DNA of 64,000 bases from positions 883,667 to 947,666 of the forward strand of contig NC_011669.1 in NCBI RefSeq assembly GCF_000150955.2. The letters are read 5' to 3'. The DNA is from Phaeodactylum tricornutum CCAP 1055/1. Lineage: Eukaryota; Bacillariophyta; Bacillariophyceae; Surirellales; Neidiaceae. Below, one piece after another: positions 40,414 to 50,968 of this stretch; position 1 is the first letter of the stretch, and every line of letters begins with the position of its first letter. A model generated the notes under the pieces. The model made no database searches, was not told the DNA's origin, and saw only the letters and a list, made by a program, of their open reading frames with translations. Made by a program: the position numbers and the translations under genes.

Positions 40414-41724
40414 ATGCAGCGGCTTTGGAACATCGCTTCTACTACGCTATTTCATATCCAGACACGGCCTCACTTCAAATTTCGGTTGTGGAGCAGCATG
40501 TCGTCTTGTAGAAAACCGAACGAGATCGAGATTGATGGATCCAAAGGCGAAGGTGGAGGTCAGATTCTACGGAACTCCATCTCCTACGCTACAATCTTGC
40601 GAAAACCGATCCGCATTACGAAAATCCGTTCTAATCGATCAAAACCAGGTCTGAAAGCCCAGCACGTGGCTTCTTTGCAACTTCCAACCAGAATCTGCGG
40701 CGTTGTGCTAAAGGGGGATGCTATCGACTCACAGATCATTCAATATGAGCCAGGAAAACCAAGGATAACAACAAGCCAGCTTGAGCAGATTAACTTGACG
40801 AGCAACATTGAAACTGCCGGTTCCATTTGTCTTTTGATTCAGGCTGCCCTCCCTTGTGCATTAATGGGTTCTGCTGTTCCTATTAGTTTGACACTCCGCG
40901 GCGGTACCAACGCAACAATGGCACCACAATACGACTACTGGGAACGGGTATTCTGGCCGACGCTGCGGGATCTCTTTCAACTGCAACCAAACCAAGTAGA
41001 GGCAACTGTTGTTCGTCGAGGCTATTTCCCCAAAGGTGGCGGTTTAGTTCGAATTCGTGTTTTGCCCATTTGTGAAGCTTTACCACCGATTTCTATGACA
41101 GAGCGAGGACAAGTTGTAGAAATTTCAATTCGAGCGTTTCACGCTGGTAAGCTTCCAATACATTTGGCGAAGCAAATGGCATCGGCTGCCCAACATTTTT
41201 TGCAGCCACGTTTTCCAAATACACCTGTGTACACAGAGGTTGTCACGGAGAAAGAAGCAGTTGGAAGTGGGTTAGGAATAATTATTGTTGCGACCACAAA
41301 TACGGGGTGCCGCTTGGCTGGATCAGCCCTGATGGAACGTCAGCAAAAGGCATTTGATGTGGGTGTTCGGGCAGCTACCGAACTCTGGTCCACCATTCAA
41401 GACGGTGGGTGTGTGGACGAGTGGCTCCAAGACCAGCTCATTCTTTTCATGGCATTGGCGCGTGGCGAGTCCAAAATCCTAACCGGATCATTGACTCTAC
41501 ACACTCAATCAGCCATTGAGATTGCCAAAGTCGTAGCCTGCGCTGAGTTTGAGGTGACGCGTATATTGGACGAGGGAGACGACATAGTGGCTAAGACTGT
41601 CACAAATTGTCGCTACGGTGAAGCTGGGCGCATACCAGGTAAACACATCATTCGTTGCAGGGGAATTGGTTTCTCAAGTTATTGCACCCCAGAAGAAATC
41701 ACGCAGAGCGATATGAAGGTATAG
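40414..41724 (+). CDS. RTCA: RNA 3'-terminal phosphate cyclase
   Basis: This is a 436-residue single-exon protein. The block EIDGSKGEGGGQILRNSISYATI, then RSNRSKPGLKAQHVASLQL, LRGGTNATMAPQYDYWERVF, VVRRGYFPKGGG, and CVDEWLQDQLILFMALARG with LTLHTQSAIEIAK all match eukaryotic RTCA rather than the inactive paralogue RCL1. The enzyme converts RNA 3'-phosphates to 2',3'-cyclic phosphates using ATP. The first 28 residues (MQRLWNIASTTLFHIQTRPHFKF...) are an extension; they could be a mitochondrial presequence, or translation may begin at the second ATG (40498, MSSCRKPNEIEIDG). It is read away from the LicD fusion gene with 225 bp between the ATGs. Confidence 0.93.
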   Translation: MQRLWNIASTTLFHIQTRPHFKFRLWSSMSSCRKPNEIEIDGSKGEGGGQILRNSISYATILRKPIRITKIRSNRSKPGLKAQHVASLQLPTRICGVVLKGDAIDSQIIQYEPGKPRITTSQLEQINLTSNIETAGSICLLIQAALPCALMGSAVPISLTLRGGTNATMAPQYDYWERVFWPTLRDLFQLQPNQVEATVVRRGYFPKGGGLVRIRVLPICEALPPISMTERGQVVEISIRAFHAGKLPIHLAKQMASAAQHFLQPRFPNTPVYTEVVTEKEAVGSGLGIIIVATTNTGCRLAGSALMERQQKAFDVGVRAATELWSTIQDGGCVDEWLQDQLILFMALARGESKILTGSLTLHTQSAIEIAKVVACAEFEVTRILDEGDDIVAKTVTNCRYGEAGRIPGKHIIRCRGIGFSSYCTPEEITQSDMKV

Positions 41725-42113
41725 AGGACCAATAGATAGTATTGCTTTGATGCGAATTTGTTTAGAACTACAATTTGTTTGGTGGCTGTTGCGAGAATGT
41801 TACATAACATAGTTTGAAAAAGGTAAAAATGACACAGGGTTTTTCTACAAGAAAGAAGGCACCCGGAGTCGGGGTTTCAGCTCGAGGAAACGTCAGTCCG
41901 GTAGTCGGGTCATACGGCGTACGCCTAGAACAAAGAGGAAGGCTCATTGTCAGTCTGACACACGTGACACACGCACAACGAATGTTACACGAGCTACTAG
42001 AGTAGAAGGTCCTTCGTTGTTTCTCACATCATCAATATCGCACATATCAACGAGCATCCGCTGTTTGAACATATCAGACAGCCTTCTCCATTCCTACTTC
42101 GGTATTCGTCAAC
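41725..42113. other. Intergenic RTCA to ZDS
   Basis: This is 389 bp between two same-strand genes. A CACGTG lies at about 41960 in GACACACGTGACACACG. A 60-codon open frame here has no similarity I recognise and is not accepted. Confidence 0.35.
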
Positions 42114-43889
42114 ATGAGGTTGTTGTTTGCTTCTGCTTTGCTCTGCTGCACGGTTAATGCGTTTACTCCAGCATCGCTAGTACAGTCGTCGTCGTCCCTA
42201 AGCATCAAACCTGCGTTCGCTGCCTTGCGAAGCACCGTCACGGACGCCGATTTTACCTCGGAAGGTGCCAAGTCGCAGGTCGGAAACCAATCTTTCCTCA
42301 ACCAAAATCTCATGGCTCGCGCTCGGAATGGACCCGGCAAGAAGAATCGAGAAAGCCTGAGTATTGGTATCGTCGGTGCTGGTTTAGCCGGCATGGTAGC
42401 TGCGATGGATCTGGCAGACGCCGGGCACAAGGTTGAAATGTTTGAAGTACGTCCCTATGTCGGTGGCAAAGTCAGCTCCTGGCTCGACAAGGACGGTAAT
42501 CACATTGAAATGGGTCTGCATGTGTTCTTTGGATGCTACTACAATCTGTTCGGTATCATGAAACGCACCGGTAGCTTTGACGAAAAATTGCGCATTAAAG
42601 AACATCTCCACACATTCGTTAACGAAGGAGGCAAACTAGGCGCCTTGGATTTCCGATTCCCTATTGGCGCCCCTGTTAGTGGCCTACAAGCCTTCGCCCG
42701 TACCGAACAGCTTGGAGTGGAAGACAAATTTCACAACGCGGTTCGTCTCGGTACCTCGCCTATTGTCCGCGCTCTCGTTGATTTTGATGGTGGTATGGAT
42801 ATGGTTCGCGAGCTGGATGACATCACATTTACAGAATGGTTTACAGCAATGGGAGGTAGCCGTGGTAGCTTGGATCGCATGTGGGACGCGATTGCCTACG
42901 CTTTGGGATTTTTGGATTGCGATAGTATAAGTGCCCGATGCATGCTGACTATTTTTATGTTGTTCGCAATCCGAACAGAGGCCAGTGTCTTGCGAATGCT
43001 GGACGGTAGTCCGCAGACGGGTCTGCATGATCCCATTATCAAATACCTGGAAGACCGTAACGTCAAGATCAATCTTAGCAGCCCATGCCGCGACATTGTG
43101 CACGATATTGATCCCGACACTGGCCTGCCGACTCGAGTCAAGGGCATTAAGGTTGGAGCAAGGGAAGAATTTCGTGAATTCGACGTTGTTATTGCTGCGA
43201 CCGATGTACCGGGAATCAAAAAGCTCCTACCAGAAAGTTTCCGAAAGTATGATGAGTTTGACAAAATCTACAATTTGGACACAGTGCCGATCGCGACCGT
43301 CCAAGTGCGCTTTGATGGTTGGGTGACGGAAATGCAGGACGAAGCTCGTATGATGGATGTGTCGGGGGACCAGAGCAACGGAAAGGGCGCCGGTATCGAC
43401 AACCTTCTTTACAGTGTCGACACCGAATTCTCGTGCTTTGCCGACTTGGCTCTGACCAGTCCAGGGGATTACTACAAGCCGAGTGAAGGAAGTCTAATTC
43501 AGGCGGTATTTGACGAACGTGCTTTCACTCGGTCCAATGAACAACTCGTAGACGACTGTATCAAACAGCTTCACAACATTTTTCCATCGTCGCGCAAGCT
43601 CAAATGTACTTGGTCCTCGGTTGTCAAATTGGGACAGAGCTTGTACCGTGAAAAGCCCGGCCAGGATAAGTTTCGCCCCGCTCAGGCCACTCCAATTTCA
43701 AACTTTTTCATGTGCGGCTCTTACACATACCAAGATTATTTGGACTCGATGGAAGGTGCCACCCGATCTGGGCTCATGGTGGCCGACGAAATTATTGCCC
43801 GGGCCGATGGTCCTGAAGGCCTGAAAGCGCAAGCGAAAGAGGAAAGCGGCTCGCCGTTTTTTGCAAGGGAGAAAGAAGTCGTTGCGTAG
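42114..43889 (+). CDS. ZDS: Zeta-carotene desaturase
   Basis: This is a 591-residue single-exon protein. The first 16 residues (MRLLFASALLCCTVNA) are a signal peptide cut before FTPASLV, the diatom plastid-entry motif. The FAD dinucleotide-binding motif is SIGIVGAGLAGMVAAMDLADAG (about 83-104), and EMFEVRPYVGGKVSSW follows. ZDS-specific blocks include NHIEMGLHVFFGCYYNLF, LDFRFPIGAP, WDAIAYALGFLDCDSISARCML, and the C-terminal FFMCGSYTYQDYLDSMEGATRSG. It desaturates zeta-carotene via neurosporene to lycopene at plastid membranes, upstream of fucoxanthin and diadinoxanthin. The match to ZDS over phytoene desaturase rests on the GLHVFFGCY and DCDSISARC blocks. The acidic tail after the FAD domain (KAQAKEESGSPFFAREKEV) is an extension. 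Confidence 0.94.
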   Translation: MRLLFASALLCCTVNAFTPASLVQSSSSLSIKPAFAALRSTVTDADFTSEGAKSQVGNQSFLNQNLMARARNGPGKKNRESLSIGIVGAGLAGMVAAMDLADAGHKVEMFEVRPYVGGKVSSWLDKDGNHIEMGLHVFFGCYYNLFGIMKRTGSFDEKLRIKEHLHTFVNEGGKLGALDFRFPIGAPVSGLQAFARTEQLGVEDKFHNAVRLGTSPIVRALVDFDGGMDMVRELDDITFTEWFTAMGGSRGSLDRMWDAIAYALGFLDCDSISARCMLTIFMLFAIRTEASVLRMLDGSPQTGLHDPIIKYLEDRNVKINLSSPCRDIVHDIDPDTGLPTRVKGIKVGAREEFREFDVVIAATDVPGIKKLLPESFRKYDEFDKIYNLDTVPIATVQVRFDGWVTEMQDEARMMDVSGDQSNGKGAGIDNLLYSVDTEFSCFADLALTSPGDYYKPSEGSLIQAVFDERAFTRSNEQLVDDCIKQLHNIFPSSRKLKCTWSSVVKLGQSLYREKPGQDKFRPAQATPISNFFMCGSYTYQDYLDSMEGATRSGLMVADEIIARADGPEGLKAQAKEESGSPFFAREKEVVA

Positions 43890-44522
43890 TAACAACATGT
43901 AAATGCTGACGTATATCGTCGTTCTTGTCGGTATGGGTTAGAACTAAAATTCTGTGACTCGGGATACTTCACAATCGCTCCTCTAGTCCACCCCGGAATT
44001 ACATAGACAGATTGCGGATGTGAGTCGGTGTCTGTACTGTCTAAATTCGTGTTTGCCAGTGATCATATCTAGTTCACAATTATGCTACTGTTCGCGGCAC
44101 TGACGCGGGGAGACCAGATGGTCGACGTGGGCGGAAACATCGAAAACCATATACTGGGATACTTCTATTGATGTCACACATTCCTAATTCCTATACGCAC
44201 CACATACATTACCAAAAACGAGGTAGAAAGACCGTAGACAAAGTATCGTGCCCTCACTCACCGGAATCTACATCCAATATCCGTTTTCGCAAATTTGGTT
44301 CGAACGAGAAAATGCACTTTGTTTGGAATCGTCCGCGTCATCGCGATACCCCGAATATATCTTGGTAGGTTTGGCTCTAGCTACCTTGTAAAGCTGCTGG
44401 AAAGAGCGACTTTAACAAGGTCCAACCACCAACGAGGGTTTTTTTTTCACAATCCATATTGGTTGGTTGTCGGAGCCGGTGTACCTTCAACCGCAGTTGT
44501 CCCTTCAGAACAGCTATCTATC
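43890..44522. other. Intergenic ZDS to elongase
   Basis: This is 633 bp with no accepted gene. The elongase frame is open back to 44295 but codes nothing recognisable. No copy of the CTGACTGTGAG motif is seen. Confidence 0.35.
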
Positions 44523-45734
44523 ATGTGTGGTCCCACAGATACAGTGGTCGTTCGTGTAGAAGAGCGTGGCGCTCAAGCACCGTCGGCGGCCGACTCCGTG
44601 AACAAACCGGCTATGGCACACAATTTATCCGAGGCCGATGCCAACGGCATTTTAAGCAAATCGATGGATCCACCCGTGCCCTCTCTTGCAGCTCGCTACA
44701 CTTGTGCATCAATCTTAGTAGGTGTCTTCGCAGTGTGGGGAAAATACACTTTTGTGGACGAAGCAAAGGTCCCTGGAGGTGGCAGGGTCGAGTTGCACAA
44801 CTGGAAGGTTCCCGCAGCGTTGACTACCTTTTATCTGGTGAGTTTGCCCTTGCTTCGATGGTTTTCCAACAAGTTTTTACTTCCAAATGTGGATGTGAAA
44901 ATTTTACTACGGGAGGCTATGATTCTCTACAATGCGGGACAAGTTGTGTTGAACGCATGGATGGTATACCGCTTCGTGGATGCGGTCATGTTTCGTGGAC
45001 ATCCCTTTGTCGGCGGACCGGTTGATTTGGTGGATACGGGAGCGACTTTTGCAATATGGGTGCACTACTGCGACAAGTACTTAGAGTTTCTCGATACGTA
45101 CTTTATGGTTCTGCGGGGAAAGATGGATCAGGTAAGTTCCGTAGAAGAGCCAATGTTGAGGCATGAACGCAGGACATGCCGGCGATTTACCGATACCAGG
45201 TGTTTCTTATCTTCTCATTTGCTTTGCTTGTAGGTCTCATTTCTGCACGTCTATCATCATACGTCGATATCTTGGGCCTGGTGGTTTGGGTTGAAGCTCC
45301 ATCCCGGCGGTGATGGGTACTTTGGCGCTTTGCTCAACTCATGGATTCATGTCATGATGTATTCATACTACACGTTCAGTCTGCTGAAAGTTCACTGCCC
45401 TTGGAAGCGGTACTTAACGCAGGCACAGCTGCTACAATTTACTACGGTTCTTCTGTATTCCTTCTGGAGTATGAATCGAATGCCCCCCGGCAGCAATTGG
45501 GGCCATTACGCGGCGCATTGCATCCAAGACTTTGAAATGATTAGCCTCTTTTTACTGTTTCTGCACTTTTACCGTAAAGCCTACAGTCAGAAGCAGAAGG
45601 ATGCGGCCCTGAAGAAGCAAGCATTGCTGAAAGCTTTGGAACCAGAGACAGACTCCAGCGCGGACGCCGTCGCTGAACAAGCTTCGATTTCCTCGATCAG
45701 CTCGGACGAGGATCGGGATGACCGGTCTTCGTAG
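44523..45734 (+). CDS. ELO-family polyunsaturated fatty acid elongase, C20 (delta-5) type
   Basis: There are two exons, 44523-45131 and 45234-45734, with a 102-bp intron (GTAAGT...TTGTAG, phase 0), giving 369 residues. The His box FLHVYHH (His208-His212) begins exon 2. Other ELO blocks are KYLEFLDTYFMVLRGKMDQ, NSWIHVMMYSYY and TQAQLLQFTTVLLY. Several membrane helices are evident from residue 60 on. Similarity in recalled pattern is strongest to the Thalassiosira delta-5 elongase, which extends EPA to DPA on the way to DHA. The enzyme would perform the condensing step (3-ketoacyl-CoA synthase) in the ER. A 45-residue hydrophilic N-terminus and an acidic Ser-rich C-terminus flank the core. Substrate length specificity is inferred, not shown. 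Confidence 0.9.
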
Positions 45735-45932
45735 CGTCGAAAAGGAACAGAGCACTATATTACAGAGCAAGCCGACCATCGCCAGCACTACGACAATTTG
45801 TCACAATATGAACTTTCTAAAGCCGATTTACATAGACTTTTGAAAAAGAACTGCTAAAGAAGTCCCTATAGTCATGTTTTTCCCTAAGATATGAGCTGCC
45901 AGTACCTTGTCGACAGCTAGCTGCATAACGCA

Positions 45933-47177
45933 TCACTTCGTTTGCCAAGCCGGAGGAACGTACGGATTCTTTTGAACTGAATCGCCGTTTAAGCTACCGT
46001 CGTCCTTCTGATACGTACCAAAAAACCGGTCCACATGGTAAAAGAATTTTTGGTAGTAGTGCTTCCCAACTCTGTGGTGGTAATGGTGCCGGCGGCTACC
46101 GGTAGCAAGTCCGAAGGGTACCACATTCTGAGGAGTCCAGGGGAAGTCAAAGCCGCTGTGTAATTCGGTCAACAGAAAAGTGATGATAATGTTGTAAATA
46201 CTCCGAGCGAACGGGTGGACGCTTAGCAGGTTTAGTGCGACAATCGAGAAGCCTACTTCCAGCACTTCTTCGGCAATGGATAGACGCACAATTTCGGCTG
46301 CTCGAACCTCTTGGGTCTTGTGATGCTTGGTGTGAATTGTGCGATATAAGAAAGGAATTTTGTGCATGAGGAAGTGGCCAACAAAAAACATGAGATCGTA
46401 GAAAAACAGCCCACCAGCGACACCTCCAAGGATTTGCATTGTTGTCGGCGCCGCAAACGCCCCAATGCGACGGAATCGTCGAGGTGATAGAATATCCCAC
46501 GTCAGCAAAGGTAGAGCATATACCCAAAACTCGCACATCCAAGCTCCGTAATTCCACTTGGACTGTTGTGTTTCTAAATTGGGTCGAACACCTTCTATAC
46601 TCACGTCGACGCCGTTTAAAGCGCGCTTTTCCATCATACGGCGATGTTTGTCGGCTTCGTAACGATCTTGTAAACGGTATTTTTTCCACGGATGGATCCT
46701 GCCCTGACGGTCCGCCCTCCGCACAGCACGGTCACCGTAGCCGAAAAAATGGATGTACACACTAAAGCAGGTGATCGCAAGGACCCACTCATAGCTGTCG
46801 GTACGAAAAATGCGCGCTACCAAGTGGGGAGAAGTGGTCAAGAATGTCCATAGATGCACCAGTTGAATATCGATGGCACTGCGGTATGTAATCAAGGTCG
46901 AGAAGAATGTCAATGCTGCGGCTCTCCAAAAGGAGACTTCACTGTTTTGAATCTTGCTTTTCACTGAGGAGGCAAAACTTCGTCCACTCGAAGCCATTTT
47001 TTGCATAGGTGATCTATTTGAAAGAGGCATCGAGCTTGCATACAGCTCACTTCGTACAATCCTCTTGCAAAACCCGGAATGGTGTCCAGGAGCAAGTCGG
47101 GTTTGCATTGGAACGAAGGAAAAGGCAACCCATGGAAGTGTTCCCAGAAAAACAAGAAACTTCACGCAAAGCTTCAT
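45933..47177 (-). CDS. Fatty acid hydroxylase / sterol desaturase superfamily protein, predicted plastid
   Basis: This is a 414-residue single-exon protein. The start is placed at MKLCVKFLVFLGTLPW, which gives a signal peptide cut at VAFS|FVPMQ-type sequence; an earlier ATG at 47291 adds 38 residues that would bury the signal. The diiron His motifs of PF04116 are present: HFLMH (about 292-296), HTKHH, and RRHHYHH near the end, within several hydrophobic helices (LGGVAGGLFFYDLMFFVG). The family oxidises C-H bonds of lipids, sterols or carotenoids. A plastid location would exclude the usual ER sterol C4/C5 roles. It lies 4-5 kb from the carotenoid gene ZDS and next to (convergent with) the PUFA elongase. 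Substrate unknown; plastid glycerolipid or xanthophyll are candidates by location only. Confidence 0.83.
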   Translation of the reverse strand: MKLCVKFLVFLGTLPWVAFSFVPMQTRLAPGHHSGFCKRIVRSELYASSMPLSNRSPMQKMASSGRSFASSVKSKIQNSEVSFWRAAALTFFSTLITYRSAIDIQLVHLWTFLTTSPHLVARIFRTDSYEWVLAITCFSVYIHFFGYGDRAVRRADRQGRIHPWKKYRLQDRYEADKHRRMMEKRALNGVDVSIEGVRPNLETQQSKWNYGAWMCEFWVYALPLLTWDILSPRRFRRIGAFAAPTTMQILGGVAGGLFFYDLMFFVGHFLMHKIPFLYRTIHTKHHKTQEVRAAEIVRLSIAEEVLEVGFSIVALNLLSVHPFARSIYNIIITFLLTELHSGFDFPWTPQNVVPFGLATGSRRHHYHHRVGKHYYQKFFYHVDRFFGTYQKDDGSLNGDSVQKNPYVPPAWQTK

Positions 47178-47725
47178 CGTACACAATGTGGGAAGGTCTG
47201 CTACTGATGTGACAAAGAGTTTTGATGGGTGTTTCACGTCTTCAAAATCCAGGCTGGCATTCAGGAGTCCGACGTCGATGATGATGTGCATGTTCGTTGA
47301 TTCCGCCGAAGATCACGGTACTGACAGTGACAGTGAATACTTCAAAAAGCCGATCACACGACCGTCCAAGGACATTTTAATTCAAAGACTCTTTAAAATG
47401 CAAAAAAATTGATTTGAAACAGCGGAAGATGAACTTACTCACAGGAACAATCAATTTTTTCAGGTCCAGGTCAGGTTGTGTGAGTTGACTACCTAGTCCA
47501 CCTAGTAGTCGGAGACAGTAACACCAAGGGACCACAAAAACAAAAGTAATACCAGTGCAATGTTGCGAAATACAATGCGTTGCAGCAGCTTTAAAATGCA
47601 TAACCTAGGGCGGCTGTTAGGTAAGATTGCAGTAACAAGTAGACACTTAGGTTTTTGGCTGCGATCAACTTCGTAATTAGAACGCATTGCATCTTCCATC
47701 AAGCTCGTCAGACAATTAGATGCAA
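47178..47725. other. Intergenic, upstream of the hydroxylase
   Basis: This is 548 bp. A 75-codon open frame on the minus strand (47502-47729) has a hydrophobic C-terminal segment but no domain and overlaps the end of the SUMO-ligase gene; it is not accepted. Confidence 0.35.
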
Positions 47726-50532
47726 TCAATCGATCTCGATAACGTCCGTCTCGTCCACTAGTTTCGCAACTTTGATTGACTTGTCGTTATCCACTTCATC
47801 CTGAACTGGCCGCTTTTTGCCACTGTGTCTAGCTCTTTTCTCATCCAGAAGACGATAGATTCCCGTTGAAGAAAACTCTATGCGATCTCGGCCGTGGATG
47901 CTTCATTTCTGTATCGCTGCAACGCGGCTAGCGTAAACTCACACACTTCGAGCTCATCATATGGCACAAACAACTCGCATGAAGCACAACGCCAACGGCT
48001 GCCCGTGACTCTTTGATTTGCATCCAAGTATGTCTTCAAATCAAAACACTGTGGTGAATACAAATCGAGTTATAAGAATTGTAGAATACTACGAAGAAGG
48101 CAGACCATCTAGTCACATACCTGCCAGTGTTTGCATGACCTTCCTCTAACAGGAGAGTTCATTAAAGCCTTGGAAATAGGGCAAGTCAAGCTGAAAACAA
48201 ACTTGCCTACTTCTTCTACCTTCTCACCATCGCTCCCATCAATAATGTGCATCTGTCCAGATGCTCTTTGAATGGCTCGCTGCATCCCTTCTTTTACAGT
48301 GACTCGGTTCAGTAGCCCGTTATTTGGGTTTCGTATCGTGGAGAATATCGAATCGGCAGATTCATATCTGCAAAACCCCACCATTAAGATAAACGGTTCT
48401 TCATCATAGCAACATATCTCAATCGAAACATTCGGGTCAGACATAGATACATGTTCAGTCAAGTCTAACTGCGTGCATTGATTCTTCCATAGAGACTTAT
48501 CATGACTCTGCTGCTGCCTTTGAGCCAATCGCAGTGGCTTTCCGTTAAGTTGCAGAAAAGTTCCCTTAGGCCATAAGTGGCAATCAGCTCGATTTTTTGA
48601 GGTCCTTGATAAGGGAAGAGCGCGTAACATTAATCCCCAATCTCCCTTCTTCCATTTCAAAGCACCCTGGCGAGGTTTTCCCCACATTTCGGGCTGAATT
48701 TTTCTGATGAATTCTTGGTACATAGGTGTGTTGAGATTGATTCTCAAGGATGATCCTGTTTTAGTTGCATCTGTGCTGCCTGCAGGCACCGTCAACGTGC
48801 ATCTGCAAGGCCCCGCGAAAGTAAAAAAAGGATCCCATTTTTTCAGTCGGACCGGTAGGCTTTTGGATATGCTTGTTGGTAAGGGATCCAGTTTGAGTTT
48901 CAAGTTTATTTCCCCTCTTTCAGACAAAGACCCTGAAAACGTTGGACTTCTGTCAGCGGCCATTTTGACTGTTACTGCATGACTTGGAACGCCGGAATTG
49001 ATCCAAACATCGTTCACCAGCGGCTTTCTATTGGATTGAAAAATCGAGTTCGCGTCTTGTCTCACTCTTTCTTGCTTAGAGCGTTGTTCATTGTAAAAAT
49101 TAGCTGTCACATCCTTCTGGGATATGGCGTCATCCATTCTTTCATTCAAATGCGATTCGCGATTCCTGGTTTGTCGATCAAATGTATCGTTCGATGCGCT
49201 CCTTTCGACTTCAAAAGATCTCCGTTTCGGCGGTTCCCATCGTAGAGACAGATCTCTTTGAGGTCGTTGAATTCCTTTACTAGAAAGTTTACTAGATGAG
49301 CCGGATTCATCCAAATCCACCTTGTGTTTGGGGTTCTGTACGTTCTTCGCTGTGACAGTACTGCTAGAGACAAGCACGCCAATGTTTTGGCCTCCCTTTT
49401 CTGCCAACGTAGGACGTTGTTCTTTGTCCGAATCACGTGATGCCAACCTACATGTATTGTCCAAGAGCACTGAAGAAGGACCACCGCTGGTAGCGCGCTT
49501 ACTTGTTGTTTCTGGAATGAACGGAGGTAGGCTGGTACGACATGAATGTTTGGAAGTCTGAACGGGGCTTGCTGGTCTCGTCGCTTCGTCCCCTGTTGCT
49601 ATCGGATCTACCCTTAAAGCTGACCCCGGCAGATGAAGAGATTCATTTTCCAGATGTTCAGATCTCGGTTTACCATCAGTTTGTATTCTTGCAGAAGATT
49701 CATGTAGAGGTTTCGGTGCGTCATTATTTGGTACAGCAGAGGGATAATTTGCCTCGACCACTTCATGATGTGCACCATTCCGGCCTGCAGATATCTTCTT
49801 TGAAAGGGGCTCGCCCCATCTCGTTGATGATTTCTTGGCTACAACGGCGATGTTTACGTCAGAAGGTGCCTTTTCCGACGACGTTGTAGCCAACAGTCCC
49901 GACCCAGAACTGGAGGTGGTGGCTTTCGTCGTAGATGGAACATTTGTAGCAGCAACGGGGCCATCAAGTATCGCCGGCGCTGATTTTTCCCCACTACTTC
50001 TCAAATCAGAAGGGCTCGCAGCTCTCGAAGTTGTGATCCCACCGTTCAAAGTACTCTTGGATCGCCCCCCGGAAGGTGAGTGTAGTCCGGTATCGATGGA
50101 CGCCTTGGACGACGCGCCCGCAACCGCCACGGCGATTCCGTTTGTTGATTTCGTTTCGACATCTGTATCCGATTGCTCACTATCGTTTTCAGATGGAGTG
50201 TTTCGCGCATTAAGAGCAATGAGTTCTTTATCTATCCGACTCAGTAAGTCATACGCCTTCGTCAGTGCTGCTCGCCGTTTTGCCGGCGGTACTTCGTTTC
50301 TGGAAGCGTCTTTTAGCAGTGTTTCTAGAACGAATTCCATTTTAGCAGCCGGATCGTTCGTCTTTGGTTTTGTTTTCAGATCATCCCAATGTGGACCCAC
50401 TAGCAAACTGACAGTGTGTCTATCAAGCGACTCGCAATCTCGTTTCCTTTTCGAAAGAATCCGAGAGAGTGGTTCTCGTTCATCATCTATTCGTTTTCCT
50501 TTCTTAGTTTGTTGTGACGTTTCGCTTGCCAT
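47726..50532 (-). CDS. PIAS/Siz-type SUMO E3 ligase with SP-RING; apparent 3' frameshift
   Basis: Exon 1 is 48121-50532 and exon 2 runs from 48048, joined by a 72-bp intron (GTATGT...CCACAG, phase 0). The start MASETSQQTKKGK is the first ATG. The first 500 residues are Ser-rich and disordered. A PINIT-like region follows (FTFAGPCRCTLTVPAG, then LRINLNTPMYQEF). The SP-RING is split by the intron: CPISKALMNSPVRGRSCKHWQ (Cys784, His802), then CFDLKTYL and WRCASC. PIAS proteins move SUMO from the E2 to nuclear targets. After QRYRNEASTAEIA the frame stops at 47878, but a second frame goes on DRIEFSSTGIYRLLDEKRA, a PIAS-like continuation, to a stop at 47726. It ends DVIEID, the usual SUMO-interacting motif. 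One missing base near 47881-47892 explains this. Confidence 0.8.
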
Positions 50533-50968
50533 GGCTACCTTCACATCAGAGGGTCCATCTGACACAGTACAATGAGAAAAATGAAACTTTCAATGGTGCC
50601 TAGAAAACGGCCGTCCACAGGTTACACCATATGCCAAAAGTCCCGAAAAGGCGAGCAACGAGCACAATCGAAACAACACGCTGTTAGAGACGACGGCAAA
50701 GAACGAGCGCGAAACGCTACGAGCTCGGACGAGGGACGGTCGTAAAATATTAGGATTCGAGAAAACCGTCTTGAAAATGACTTCGTCGATCACATGTCCG
50801 TGAGGACACGAAACAGATTCGTTTTCGGATCTACCGAGTTCTATCGACGGAACTCACACATGGACTTCACTTCGTTGGGATCAACAACCCTTTTCGTGGT
50901 CAATAACTCTTCCGTTAGTCTAACAAGACGAGTGGCCAAGTGGGTGTATTTTGATCGTGAAGCGGCAC
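50533..50968. promoter_or_regulatory. Divergent region, SUMO ligase / aldo-keto reductase
   Basis: This is 436 bp without a gene. The frame of each neighbour extends into it but lacks ATG. No recurring motif is seen. Confidence 0.35.

Noticed and set aside
47502-47729. 75-codon frame with a hydrophobic end
   Set aside because: It overlaps the end of the SUMO ligase gene and has no domain or convincing context.
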